From Bryobacterales bacterium (lineage in GTDB: Bacteria > Acidobacteriota > Terriglobia > Bryobacterales > Bryobacteraceae), in NCBI GenBank assembly GCA_019261985.1, contig JAFAQY010000059.1, positions 1 to 36,830 of the forward strand: a stretch of 36,830 bases of DNA, in the 5' to 3' direction. Positions 16,731-25,205 of this stretch are shown piece after piece. Every line of letters starts with the position of its first letter. The first letter of the stretch is position 1. The notes under the pieces are model-generated. The model did no database searches, was not told the origin of the DNA, and was given only the letters and a program-made list of their open reading frames with translations. The translations under genes and the position numbers were made by a program.

Positions 16731-17630
16731 CTACAGGAGATCGCGGTATTGCTCAAGCGCGACACGCACAAGTTGAGCCCGCGTGCGGACGTTCGTCTTT
16801 GCAAACAGTTGTTGAAGCGTGTTCTTGACAGCGCTTTCGGAGATCTCCATTTTCGCGGCGATTTCTTTGTTCGCCATGCCTTGGACCAAATATCGAAAGA
16901 CGTCCATCTCGCGGTCAGTCAGCGGCGAGCGGTCATGATCGGCAGGCTGGCCGTTGGCTTGTGCCGTATCTTCGGTTACATCCGCAATGATAGCAGCCAG
17001 CTTTGGATTTGGGCCCTGCTGGTACGTAGAGAACCATACATCCGCCATAAAAGATTCGCCATTATCGCGATGCCCGCGACATTGCATAGAAGCCCGGAAC
17101 TGCGGCGTTTCTTCTCTCCTTCGCAGTGCGTGGTGTAATTCCGGAAGATACATCGCAACCGGGTTGCCCACCAGCAGCCGGTCGTGCGGTGCCATTAACT
17201 CGCCTGCCGCGCGGTTGGCTAGCTCAATATAGCCCTTCTCATTTACGGTCACGATCGCGGCAGGGCTCGTCTCCACCAGAGCTTTAAGTTGCTGCTGCAT
17301 CTCTATATTGAGTCTGCGATTTCGGGAAAGCTCGGCAAAAAACAATCCGCATCCGCTGAGGGCCAGCGCTTCGAAAATCAGCCTCACCACGGAGCGGTCG
17401 AGCGAACTGAAGACTTCGCTCAATCCAGCGCAGGCAATACCGAGCAACGCGACCATCCACCTGGGAAGGAAGGCGGCCGCAAGCATGATCGGAAACAGGT
17501 AAAGGAAGCCAAGCGAGAAATAGGGTTCGGTGCGCCAGTCTACGAAAGCAACGATGAGAATGAAAATCGCGCTGGCCACCAGGACTCGCGCACGATTCCG
17601 CGGCTCCCAGATCCACTCCAGGCTGAACAT
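16731..17630 (-). CDS. Membrane-bound PAS-domain LuxR-family regulator
   Basis: A 299-residue one-component regulator. About four hydrophobic helices occupy residues 17-100, a short linker follows, a PAS domain spans roughly 112-222 (LVETSPAAIVTVNEKGYIELANRAAGEL, ending IIADVTEDT), and a LuxR-type helix-turn-helix spans 235-299 (LTDREMDVFRYLVQGMANKEIAAKMEISESAVKNTLQQLF). It lacks a receiver domain and a kinase domain, so signal sensing and DNA binding are in one chain. It is immediately upstream of, and on the same strand as, the efflux operon, making that operon its likely target. The signal is unknown. It is divergent from the LigD gene with only 69 nt between starts. Confidence 0.9.
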   Translation of the reverse strand: MFSLEWIWEPRNRARVLVASAIFILIVAFVDWRTEPYFSLGFLYLFPIMLAAAFLPRWMVALLGIACAGLSEVFSSLDRSVVRLIFEALALSGCGLFFAELSRNRRLNIEMQQQLKALVETSPAAIVTVNEKGYIELANRAAGELMAPHDRLLVGNPVAMYLPELHHALRRREETPQFRASMQCRGHRDNGESFMADVWFSTYQQGPNPKLAAIIADVTEDTAQANGQPADHDRSPLTDREMDVFRYLVQGMANKEIAAKMEISESAVKNTLQQLFAKTNVRTRAQLVRVALEQYRDLL

Positions 17631-17699
17631 TGGTTCTCGTTAATTATCCCATTCGGCGACTCTAATCCCACCCAATCAAAAGATCAAGCGCGCTAACGA

Positions 17700-20348
17700 A
17701 TGGCCAACCATGCGATAGGCGCGCCGGTTGCTTTAGAGTTCGCACCGAAACAATGCGCCCACATTCGAATCCGACATTATGGGATGCCGCGCCGGCGAAC
17801 GAGTTCTGCCGAGAATAATAATGATGCAGGGACGACTGTATCGATCGGAAAGCGCCACCTTAAGCTCACACGTTTAAATAAGGTCCTCTATCCCGACGGG
17901 ACAACAAAAGCGCAGATCGTCGATTATTATGTGCGGGCGGCGCCTGTCTTGCTGCCACATCTCGCCGGGCGGCCGGTCACGCTCAAGCGTTACCCGGACG
18001 GCGTGAAGTCGGAAGCGTTCTGGGAAAAGGATGCGCCGAGCTTTACTCCCGACTGGGTCCGCACCTCTCCGGTGCCCAGACGCGCGGGCGGCGAGCCGAT
18101 CCACTATATCGTCATCGAAGAACCTGCCACACTGGCTTGGACCGCCAATATCGGCGCGATCGAACTACACCCGTTTTTGCATCGTGTAACGGATCTGAAT
18201 CAGCCTACGGCTGTCGTGTTCGACCTGGACCCGGGAGAAGGGGCGACGGTTCTTTCTTCTATCGAGGTCGCGTTCCTGGTGCGGCGCCTGTTGGAAAGAC
18301 TTTCGCTCGCCGTCTACCCGAAGGTCTCGGGATCGAAAGGCATTCAACTATATGTTCCGCTGAATTCGCCCGAGACGTATTCGGTTACGCAGCCGTTTGC
18401 CAGGACAGTTGCCCGGCTTTTGGAAGAGCAACGGCCCGATTGCGTTGTCTCTGAAATGCCGAAGGCTCAACGCACGGGACGCATCTTTATCGACTGGAGC
18501 CAAAACTCGGATTATAAGACCACGGTCGGCGTGTATTCTCTGCGGGCGAAGCGCGAGCGGCCGTATGTATCCATGCCCGTGGATTGGGAGGAACTGGAGA
18601 CGGCGTTGAAGAAGAAGACGCCCGATTTGCTGCTCTTCTCTCCCGAAGCAGCGCTGGCGCGAATCGCGGAGCGAGGCGATCTATTCGAGCCTGTGCTCAC
18701 GGCCCGGCAGCACTTGCCCGACCAAGTGATCGAGAGCATCGAAGGTGAACGCCGCCGCGCTGGCGCGGCGCCGAAAAACCTACAAAAATACGAGCAGAAA
18801 CGCGATTTCTCGAGAACGCCGGAGCCGGCTCCGCTCCCGCGTAGAAGCGCGCAAGGCGGGCGGCGGCGCTTCGTTATTCAGAAGCACGCCGCATCTCATC
18901 TGCATTACGATCTTCGTCTTGAAATTCATGGCGCGCTGAAATCCTGGGCCGTACCGAAAGGCGTGCCTCTGGAGCCGGGCGTAAGACGGCTGGCCAGTGC
19001 CACGGAAGACCATCCGCTCGAATATCTCGATTTTGAGGGCGTGATTCCGCAGGGCCAGTACGGCGGCGGAACGGTCATGGTTTGGGACATCGGCACGTAC
19101 GAAATCGTGGAAGGGAATTACTGGAAAGGCCGTTTGCACGTCGCGTTCTCGGGCAAGAAGCTTAATGGCGAATGGATGCTTACGCGGGACCGGCACAAAG
19201 GGGAAAACGCATGGACCATGGAAAAGATGGGTGCGGCCCAGCGAATTCCGGAATCGAGCCAGGATCGTTCGGCGCTGTCAGACCGAACGCTCGAAGAAAT
19301 CGCCGCGGCGCGCGAGCGCATTTGGCATAGCAACCGAGGTGACGCAGCCGTCATCGGGCAATTACCCGAGGCTGAGCAGAAATTCGTTGCCCCGATGCTG
19401 GCGAAACTTGTAGACCATTTGCCGACGGGGCGCGAATGGTTATACGAGACGAAACTGGACGGCTACCGCACGCTGATCGTACGCGCGGATCGCAGTTTGA
19501 TCCTCTCCCGACGCAATCAGGACCTCACGGGCGATTTTCCGGAATTGATTACCGCTTGCGGCGCGCTGGAGCAGGGTACAACTCTGGACGGCGAAATCGT
19601 AGCTATCGATGAGCAAGGCAGGCCCAATTTCAACCTTCTTCAAAACCGGCGGCGGACACCGAGCGCCATTCGGTTCTACGCATTCGATTTGATTCATTAT
19701 CGGGGGCGCTCGCTGCTTAACTTACCGTTGGAACAGCGCCGTGGCTTGCTCGAAAACGCGTTGGCCGGGATGGATTCTCAAGGACCGATGCGGCTTTCCG
19801 CAACATTGGACGCGCCGCCTGAAACTCTTGTGGCGGCGGCGCGCAAGCTCGGTCTTGAGGGGATCGTCGCCAAACGCCGGGAGAGTGTTTACGAGCCTGG
19901 AAAGCGCAGCGGAGCTTGGGTGAAGTTCAAGCTGAATTTAGATCAGGAGCTTGTGATCGGAGGCTATCTGCCCGCGCCCAAGCGTCATTTCGATGCGCTG
20001 CTGGTTGGATATTACGACTCGCGGAATCGATTATTCTTCGCAGGTAAAGTTCGTAATGGGTTCAAAGAGCCCGGGGTAAAGGAAAACCTATTCAAGAAAT
20101 TTGCCGGTTTAGGCCTACGAAAATGTCCCTTCGGTAATTTACCCGAGCCGGCGAATGCCCGCCGCGGAATGGCGCTCACGCGCGAGGCGATGCAGCTGTG
20201 CTGCTGGCTGAAACCGGAGCTCGTTGCACAGATCGGCATCCGCGAATGGACCCAGGATGGCCATCTGCGGCATGCCACGTTCGTCGGTCTGCGAGAAGAT
20301 AAGGATCCGATAACGGTCCACAAAGAACAAAGCGCCTCTTCCCATTAG
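17700..20348 (+). CDS. ligD: Multifunctional DNA repair ligase LigD (Pol-PE-Lig)
   Basis: An 882-residue non-homologous end-joining ligase with three enzymatic domains in the mycobacterial order. The primase-like polymerase domain (about 50-340) has VVFDLDPGEG with D175/D177 and IDWSQNS with D265. The 3'-phosphoesterase domain (about 388-510) has FVIQKHAASHLHYDLRLE with H396, H402 and D404, and H438 in EDHPLEY. The ATP-dependent ligase domain (about 565-870) has YETKLDGYR with adenylated K585, TTLDGEIVAID and GLEGIVAKR, and ends in an OB fold. All key residues are present. ATG 17700 is the first start; ATG 17784 (MPRRRTSS) would remove 28 residues of atypical sequence and may be the real one. 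Ku, its usual partner, is not in the window. Confidence 0.93.
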   Translation: MANHAIGAPVALEFAPKQCAHIRIRHYGMPRRRTSSAENNNDAGTTVSIGKRHLKLTRLNKVLYPDGTTKAQIVDYYVRAAPVLLPHLAGRPVTLKRYPDGVKSEAFWEKDAPSFTPDWVRTSPVPRRAGGEPIHYIVIEEPATLAWTANIGAIELHPFLHRVTDLNQPTAVVFDLDPGEGATVLSSIEVAFLVRRLLERLSLAVYPKVSGSKGIQLYVPLNSPETYSVTQPFARTVARLLEEQRPDCVVSEMPKAQRTGRIFIDWSQNSDYKTTVGVYSLRAKRERPYVSMPVDWEELETALKKKTPDLLLFSPEAALARIAERGDLFEPVLTARQHLPDQVIESIEGERRRAGAAPKNLQKYEQKRDFSRTPEPAPLPRRSAQGGRRRFVIQKHAASHLHYDLRLEIHGALKSWAVPKGVPLEPGVRRLASATEDHPLEYLDFEGVIPQGQYGGGTVMVWDIGTYEIVEGNYWKGRLHVAFSGKKLNGEWMLTRDRHKGENAWTMEKMGAAQRIPESSQDRSALSDRTLEEIAAARERIWHSNRGDAAVIGQLPEAEQKFVAPMLAKLVDHLPTGREWLYETKLDGYRTLIVRADRSLILSRRNQDLTGDFPELITACGALEQGTTLDGEIVAIDEQGRPNFNLLQNRRRTPSAIRFYAFDLIHYRGRSLLNLPLEQRRGLLENALAGMDSQGPMRLSATLDAPPETLVAAARKLGLEGIVAKRRESVYEPGKRSGAWVKFKLNLDQELVIGGYLPAPKRHFDALLVGYYDSRNRLFFAGKVRNGFKEPGVKENLFKKFAGLGLRKCPFGNLPEPANARRGMALTREAMQLCCWLKPELVAQIGIREWTQDGHLRHATFVGLREDKDPITVHKEQSASSH

Positions 20349-20471
20349 CTATTAACCGCGCGATTTAACGTAATCAAATTCACCGCTGTATTTGCAAATT
20401 CTGCAGTCTTATTGTTTATTACGCCAAAAACAAAAATACATGAAACGGTTGGACGGGCGTTAAGCTCTTAC

Positions 20472-20497
20472 ACGCGTACGCCAGGGGCGTAAGCTGC
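20472..20497 (+). promoter_or_regulatory. Hairpin in the leader of the secreted BACON-like protein gene
   Basis: TACGCC (20477-20482), AGG loop, GGCGTA (20486-20491) form a perfect 6-bp stem 40 nt before the gene start. An alternative stem pairs the same right arm (GTAAGCT) with AGCTCTTAC upstream, with one bulge. The gene has a good Shine-Dalgarno site, GGAGGG at 20519-20524, 8 nt from ATG 20533. The region might control translation; no known riboswitch was recognised. Confidence 0.3.
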
Positions 20498-20532
20498 CCG
20501 GCGTTCGAAACTCTTCGCGGAGGGATCCCAAA

Positions 20533-23475
20533 ATGAAGCGTGTTCGCCACTTGGCCCCGCCGGCCGGGTTGTTGTCGTGCCTCGTGCTGATTCATTCGAA
20601 TATTGCACTCGCTCAAAGCTCGGAATTGACTTTGAGTAATAACCAAGTCACGTTTTTCGATCTAGCGAATGGCGGTACCGCCACGCAAACGCTGATGCTC
20701 AACTCAAGCAGGGCGTCGAGCGTTTTCATTAATAGCAGGAGTTCGCCGCCCTGGCTTTCCGTAACGCCGAGCGGCTCCATAAATACGCGCGCCGGCTCGC
20801 CGAGCGTCCTTAGTATCACGGCCAAACCAACCGGACTGACTCCCGGCACCTACGAAGGTTCCTTCACGGTCGGCGCGCAGAATCGCGCTGAAAGGCCGCA
20901 GACCGTGAGGGTGACCGCGTTCATCACCGGAACATCGGCGTTGAGCGCAAGTCCGGCCTCGCTTACATTCACGGCTCAACCCGGAGCGAGTCAAGCGACA
21001 CCGCCGGTTCAAACTGTAACGATCTCAAGCACCGGACAGGCGCTTGAATACACCGTGTCGGCATCGACTTCGAGCGGTGGTAATTGGCTGATCCCGTTTA
21101 CGGTCACGGGAACCACTTCAACCTCATTTACAAGCGGCGCCACGGGCACGGGTGCAACCGGCGGCTTCGGCAACTCGCCTGTCATGGTGGGCGTGAACCC
21201 CTCGGGCTTGACGGCGGGAACTTACACCGGCCAAATCCTGGTTCAAAGCGTCACCACATCCGATTCCGTCGCGCTCGCGGTATCTCTAAACGTTGGAACC
21301 AGCACGGGTTTGAACGTAGCACCCACTACGCTTCAGCCGTTCGTTTATCAGCTCGGCACGGCGATGACGTCGTCAACACAAACGTTGACGGTTACATCCG
21401 CGAATGGGCCGTTCAGCGTCGCGCTCAGTCCACAGGTTACTTGGGCAAGCGTCTCGGTAGCCCCGGGCACGACGACTTCCGGCGGCGCAACCACTGGAAC
21501 AATCACTGTGGCTGTCGTTCCCCCTCAAACAGCAGGGGTTTACAGCACCACCTTGACCATCACCAGCGGGACGCAATCGGTTTCGGTTCCGCTCAGCCTG
21601 ACGGTGGGGACGAACGCTATACCGCAATTGACGCCTACGTCATTGACGTTCACGTCATCGGGGTCGCAGTTCCCAGCGTCTCAGACGGTACAGGTGACGG
21701 TCCCGAATACCGCCAATGCGGTTCCATTCAGTGTTACCACTGCAGGATTTTTCGGCTCAAGCGCACCGTGGTTGAGTGCATCCGCATCCTCAACCAGCAC
21801 GCCGTCAACAATCACAGTTAATGCAAATCCCGCGGGGCTCTCTCCTGGAACCTATTCAGGCACGATTACGGTCACACCCAATAACGGAGATCTTTACACC
21901 ATCCCGCTGAACGTCACGTTCAACGTAACAGGGACTCCGCCTTTATTGACATCCGGCCCGCCGGTGCTGACGTTTACCAACCAGATCGGGCACCCAGGGC
22001 CGCCTGTTCAGTTAATCCAGCTCAATAGTAACGCCCAACCTTTATCCGTTACCGCTTCGACATCGTCGACAACGATGACCAATTGCCCGGCGAACTGGCT
22101 CCAGACGTCCACGCCTTCCGGCGCAACGACGCCCACGGCAATCGCGGTTAACGTCAACCCGACCGGGCTTACTCCGGGCGCTTGTTCCGGTACGATCACC
22201 GTCAATTACGGCTCTGCCGGGGCTACCGGAATGCTTGGATCGGTTCAAATACCAGTCACGGTGATAACGAGCAACTCAGCGTTGATTACCGCCAGCATTC
22301 CCGCGGGCTTCGGTTTCGAAAGCACGGGGGTGTGCTCGACCACGGGAACGGGCACCACCGGGACCGGGACAGGCACTGGGACTGGGACAGGCACTGGGAC
22401 CGGGACAGGTACTGGGACTGGAACAGGCACTGGCACTGGAATAGGCACAACCGGAACCGGGACAGGCACTGGGACTGGAACAGGCACCGGCACTGGAACG
22501 GGCACCGGGACTGGAACAGGCACAACCGGAACGGGCACTGGGACAGGGACGGGTACTGGGACTGGAACAGGTAGCGGCACTGGGACCACCGGAACCGGGA
22601 CCACCGGTACCGGAACTTCCGGTGGCGGTGGCGGCGCGGCGATAGTCTCCAGCAACGTCTCGTCGTGCGGTGTAGTCATGCGTCAGATAGCGCTGACCAG
22701 CACGGACGGGATTACACCGCTCGGTTTTACAGCAACAGCGAGCAACACCGGAACTATTCCGTGGTTATTTGTCGCTCCGAATACCGGACAGACTCCGGCA
22801 CTTCTTACGGTATTGATCGACTCGACCGGGCTGAATCCGGGCAACTACACCGGGACGATTACGATCAGGTCCAGCCAGACCAATTCGGCCTCGCTGCCGG
22901 TCCCGATCACGATTCCGATTCAGTTCGCAATCCTTTCGAACGTAAACGTGACGACATCTCAGACAACGCTCAACTTCACTCAGGTCGCCGGGGGTACGCC
23001 CGCGGCGTCGCAAACGATCACGCTGACTAGCGCGGGCACGACTGGATCGACCGCCGCTCCAACTTTCACCGCGTCCATCCCGAATAGCGCGAGCTGTTCA
23101 TGGGTCCAGCTGACCCCGATGAGCGGCGCCGCATCGGGCACAATTACAGTAGGCGTAAAATCCAATGCGCTGGCCGCCGGCACCTACGCGTGCACGTTCG
23201 CGCTTGTCCTGACCGGCGCCTCCGCCCCTAGCCTCACCCTGACGGCGAACCTAACCGTTACCAGCTCCACCACTGGAACGGGTACGGGTACTGGCACTGG
23301 CACAGGAACCGGCACCGGCAGCGGTGGGACTGGCACGGGGACGGGAACAGGAACAGGTACGGGCACGGGAACTGGGACTGGTACGGGAACAGGAACAGGG
23401 ACCGGCACGGGCACGACGGGAACCGGCACTGGGACATCCGGTACCGGGACCTCGGGCACCGGGTCCGGCGGTTAA
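20533..23475 (+). CDS. Secreted repeat protein with BACON-like domains and Thr-Gly tracts
   Basis: A 980-residue exported protein. A signal peptide (about residues 1-28, ending NIALAQ) is followed by six or more beta-sandwich repeats of about 90-100 residues. Each ends in a variant of WLSVTPSG...LSITAKPTGLTPGTYEGSFTV, a pattern like BACON or Ig-like surface modules. Two Thr-Gly tracts interrupt it, at about residues 602-695 and 913-980; the second forms the C-terminus. Such tracts are flexible, could be O-glycosylated and could act as linkers. No enzyme motif, membrane anchor or standard sorting signal is seen, so it is a candidate extracellular or surface-layer protein. A strong terminator follows. 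Confidence 0.85.
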   Translation: MKRVRHLAPPAGLLSCLVLIHSNIALAQSSELTLSNNQVTFFDLANGGTATQTLMLNSSRASSVFINSRSSPPWLSVTPSGSINTRAGSPSVLSITAKPTGLTPGTYEGSFTVGAQNRAERPQTVRVTAFITGTSALSASPASLTFTAQPGASQATPPVQTVTISSTGQALEYTVSASTSSGGNWLIPFTVTGTTSTSFTSGATGTGATGGFGNSPVMVGVNPSGLTAGTYTGQILVQSVTTSDSVALAVSLNVGTSTGLNVAPTTLQPFVYQLGTAMTSSTQTLTVTSANGPFSVALSPQVTWASVSVAPGTTTSGGATTGTITVAVVPPQTAGVYSTTLTITSGTQSVSVPLSLTVGTNAIPQLTPTSLTFTSSGSQFPASQTVQVTVPNTANAVPFSVTTAGFFGSSAPWLSASASSTSTPSTITVNANPAGLSPGTYSGTITVTPNNGDLYTIPLNVTFNVTGTPPLLTSGPPVLTFTNQIGHPGPPVQLIQLNSNAQPLSVTASTSSTTMTNCPANWLQTSTPSGATTPTAIAVNVNPTGLTPGACSGTITVNYGSAGATGMLGSVQIPVTVITSNSALITASIPAGFGFESTGVCSTTGTGTTGTGTGTGTGTGTGTGTGTGTGTGTGTGIGTTGTGTGTGTGTGTGTGTGTGTGTGTTGTGTGTGTGTGTGTGSGTGTTGTGTTGTGTSGGGGGAAIVSSNVSSCGVVMRQIALTSTDGITPLGFTATASNTGTIPWLFVAPNTGQTPALLTVLIDSTGLNPGNYTGTITIRSSQTNSASLPVPITIPIQFAILSNVNVTTSQTTLNFTQVAGGTPAASQTITLTSAGTTGSTAAPTFTASIPNSASCSWVQLTPMSGAASGTITVGVKSNALAAGTYACTFALVLTGASAPSLTLTANLTVTSSTTGTGTGTGTGTGTGTGSGGTGTGTGTGTGTGTGTGTGTGTGTGTGTGTTGTGTGTSGTGTSGTGSGG
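22338..22620 (+). repeat. In-frame hexanucleotide-type tandem repeat encoding (Thr-Gly)n, tract 1
   Basis: Imperfect tandem units of GGN-ACN, with longer sub-units such as GGCACTGGGACTGGGACA recurring, encode an almost pure Gly-Thr tract with a few Ile or Ser changes. Third positions vary, so the protein repeat is better conserved than the DNA repeat. Length changes in 6-nt steps would keep the frame open. Confidence 0.9.
23271..23472 (+). repeat. In-frame tandem repeat encoding (Thr-Gly)n, tract 2 (C-terminal)
   Basis: A second GGN-ACN tract with the same unit as tract 1, about 200 nt, reaching the stop codon of the secreted protein. It includes a few Ser substitutions and a GSGG variant. 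The opposite strand reads Val-Pro repeats, which are shadows. Confidence 0.9.
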
Positions 23476-23502
23476 TTCGACCACTGTTCGCTTCTCCCAT
23501 TG

Positions 23503-23539
23503 GAGGGCCGCTGCTTAAGGCAGTGTGCCCTCTTTTTTT
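23503..23539 (+). terminator. Rho-independent terminator after the secreted protein gene
   Basis: GAGGGC (23503-23508) pairs with GCCCTC (23527-23532), with an inner CTGC/GCAG stem and a TTAAG loop, followed by seven T residues (23533-23539). It starts 28 nt after the stop codon of the secreted protein gene and separates that gene from the biosynthetic operon downstream. Confidence 0.85.
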
Positions 23540-23958
23540 AATGATCTTGTTCCCCCGGGCATAGAACACCGCTCGCCGGCCCATCAGTGTCGCAGAGATT
23601 ACACGAACTGGCGGCCCAGTTCGAGGCAGTTGGATTTCAACAGGATCGCCGCTAGTCGCAGATTGCACGCTTGCCAGGGCGCGCATGCAGGAATAGCAAA
23701 ATTGACATCCCCGGCGAGATGCCAAACCTGGCGGGAATGCGCGAAATGCTTTAATTACTGTGGCGTGCACGCTTGTGCGTGTGGCATCCGCAACGGAACG
23801 TGAAATGCAACTCCGTCACCCGTTGGGCTAAGCAAGCCATCGATCCAGAGGAAGAGATCGGTGGCCGCTGGCTTTGCTTCGGGGCTGTTCACTGCAGCAC
23901 CTACCGGTCCCGCTGCCAAGTTTTGTGCGGAGTTGACGGCTTGGTCCGGGCGCCGATT
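23540..23958 (+). other. Intergenic region ahead of the biosynthetic operon
   Basis: About 420 nt without a convincing gene. An in-frame upward extension of the glycosyltransferase, starting from TTG 23773, runs through part of it but has a Cys/Trp-rich, non-family sequence and no ribosome site. The region holds a perfect inverted repeat at 23604-23623 and presumably the promoter of the operon. No convincing -35/-10 pair stands out. Confidence 0.5.
23604..23623. promoter_or_regulatory. Perfect 8-bp inverted repeat, possible operator
   Basis: CGAACTGG (23604-23611), loop CGGC, CCAGTTCG (23616-23623). It is followed by no T-run, so it is not an intrinsic terminator. It lies 336-355 nt before the likely glycosyltransferase start at 23959, in the only long gap ahead of the biosynthetic operon. 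It could be an operator or an RNA hairpin. Confidence 0.4.
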
Positions 23959-25200
23959 ATGCGTGAGGCCGATTTTATCGCGAGCCACACTTCTCGCGAT
24001 GGCGTGATCCGAATGCCGAGTTCCCACACCGGCAGAATCCGGGTGCTGACGATGATTACGAGTTTTCACATCGGCGGCACGGAAAGGCAAGTCACCAATG
24101 TTTCGTTAGGGCTCGACAGGACCCGCTTCGACCTTCACCTGGCGTGCATGCGCGACATCGGCGAACTGAAGCGGGAACTCGACGGTGTCTTGAATATTCC
24201 GCGTCCGGTTTTCGACATTGGAAGTCTGTACAGTTTTCGCACGCTTAAACAAGCCAAGCGGCTGGCGCGCTACATCCGCGACAACGGGATTCACGTTGTC
24301 CATACCTACGGTTTGTATCCCAACATCTTTGCAGTGCCGGTGGCGCGGCTCGCCGGCGCGCCCATCGTGATTGCGTCGATACGGGACTGCGGCGACATCT
24401 TGAAGCCATGGCAGCGCCGGGCCCAGAAAACGATCTGCGCTCTTGCCGATTGCGTTCTGGTGAACGCGGACGCGATCCGGGACACCCTGATCAAACAAGG
24501 GTATCGCGCGGAAAAGATCGCCGTCATTCGCAATGCGGTCACGCCCGCCAACCGCGCCGGTTCGCTGGCGGAACCTGGGATTCGCGCCGAAATGGGCTGG
24601 GATTCCAACGCTCCGGTAGTGATCGTACTTTCCAGGCTCAACCGGATGAAAGGCATTGAATACTTCCTGGAAGCTGCAAAGCTAGTGGGGCAAAGGATTG
24701 CCGCTGCGCGCTTCCTCGTTATCGGCGACGGAGCAATTAAACGCGAGCTGCAAGACCGTGCGTCCGCTCTAGGTCTCGCAGACAAAGTTATTTTCACTGG
24801 ATTTCGCACCGACGTAGGCCGGCTACTTCAGCAGGCCAACTTGTCGGTTCTCCCCTCGTTAAGCGAAGGACTCTCGAACGCTTTGCTGGAATCCATGGCG
24901 GCGGGCGTCCCCGTGATTGCCACCAGCGTCGGTGGAAACCCGGAGGTTGTGGAAGACGGCGTGTCCGGTCTATTGGTGCCGCCGAAGGATCCCACAAGTC
25001 TGGCGGATGCGATGTTAACGCTGCTTGAGAAACCCGCGCTGGCAGCCCGGTACGCAGCCGCGGGCTCGCAAAGGATTGACGAAATGTTCTCGGTAAAGCA
25101 GTCCGTCGCGAGAATTGAGAGCCTGTACCGGCAATTGGTGGATGGCCCTAATTACGTTCCGTTGGAGGCCGCGCCCGTCGAGAATTTTTTTGAAAGCTAA
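23959..25200 (+). CDS. GT4-family glycosyltransferase
   Basis: A GT-B fold retaining glycosyltransferase (GT4, Glyco_transf_4 plus Glycos_transf_1). Conserved parts are RVLTMITSFHIGGTERQV at the N-terminal domain, VVHTYGLYPNIFAVPVARLAG, the donor-binding core VIVLSRLNRMKGIEYFLEAA, FLVIGDGAIKRELQ, and the E-x7-E motif (EGLSNALLE) in LPSLSEGLSNALLESMAAGVPVIATSVGGNPEVV. It would transfer a nucleotide sugar to an unknown acceptor at the cytoplasmic face. ATG 23959 and ATG 24013 (MPSSHTGRIRVL) are both possible starts, and neither has a clear ribosome site; the family homology begins just after the second. Only 5 nt separate its stop from the next gene, so it appears to head the biosynthetic operon. 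Confidence 0.88.
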   Translation: MREADFIASHTSRDGVIRMPSSHTGRIRVLTMITSFHIGGTERQVTNVSLGLDRTRFDLHLACMRDIGELKRELDGVLNIPRPVFDIGSLYSFRTLKQAKRLARYIRDNGIHVVHTYGLYPNIFAVPVARLAGAPIVIASIRDCGDILKPWQRRAQKTICALADCVLVNADAIRDTLIKQGYRAEKIAVIRNAVTPANRAGSLAEPGIRAEMGWDSNAPVVIVLSRLNRMKGIEYFLEAAKLVGQRIAAARFLVIGDGAIKRELQDRASALGLADKVIFTGFRTDVGRLLQQANLSVLPSLSEGLSNALLESMAAGVPVIATSVGGNPEVVEDGVSGLLVPPKDPTSLADAMLTLLEKPALAARYAAAGSQRIDEMFSVKQSVARIESLYRQLVDGPNYVPLEAAPVENFFES

Positions 25201-25205
25201 ACCCT

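Noticed and set aside
20400-20520. Cyclic-di-GMP or other known riboswitch before the secreted protein
   Set aside because: The hairpin is present but the conserved core sequences of known classes were not found.
22245-22679. Reverse-strand frame of Val-Pro repeats
   Set aside because: It is the exact complement of the Gly-Thr tract of the secreted protein, which has a signal peptide, ribosome site and terminator on the plus strand.
23761-23777. Possible sigma-54 -24/-12 site (TGGC...TTG)
   Set aside because: The spacing between the GG and the TTG is one base too long and the -12 GC is missing.
23773-23958. N-terminal extension of the glycosyltransferase from a TTG
   Set aside because: The extra residues are Cys/Trp-rich, unlike GT4 proteins, and there is no ribosome binding site.
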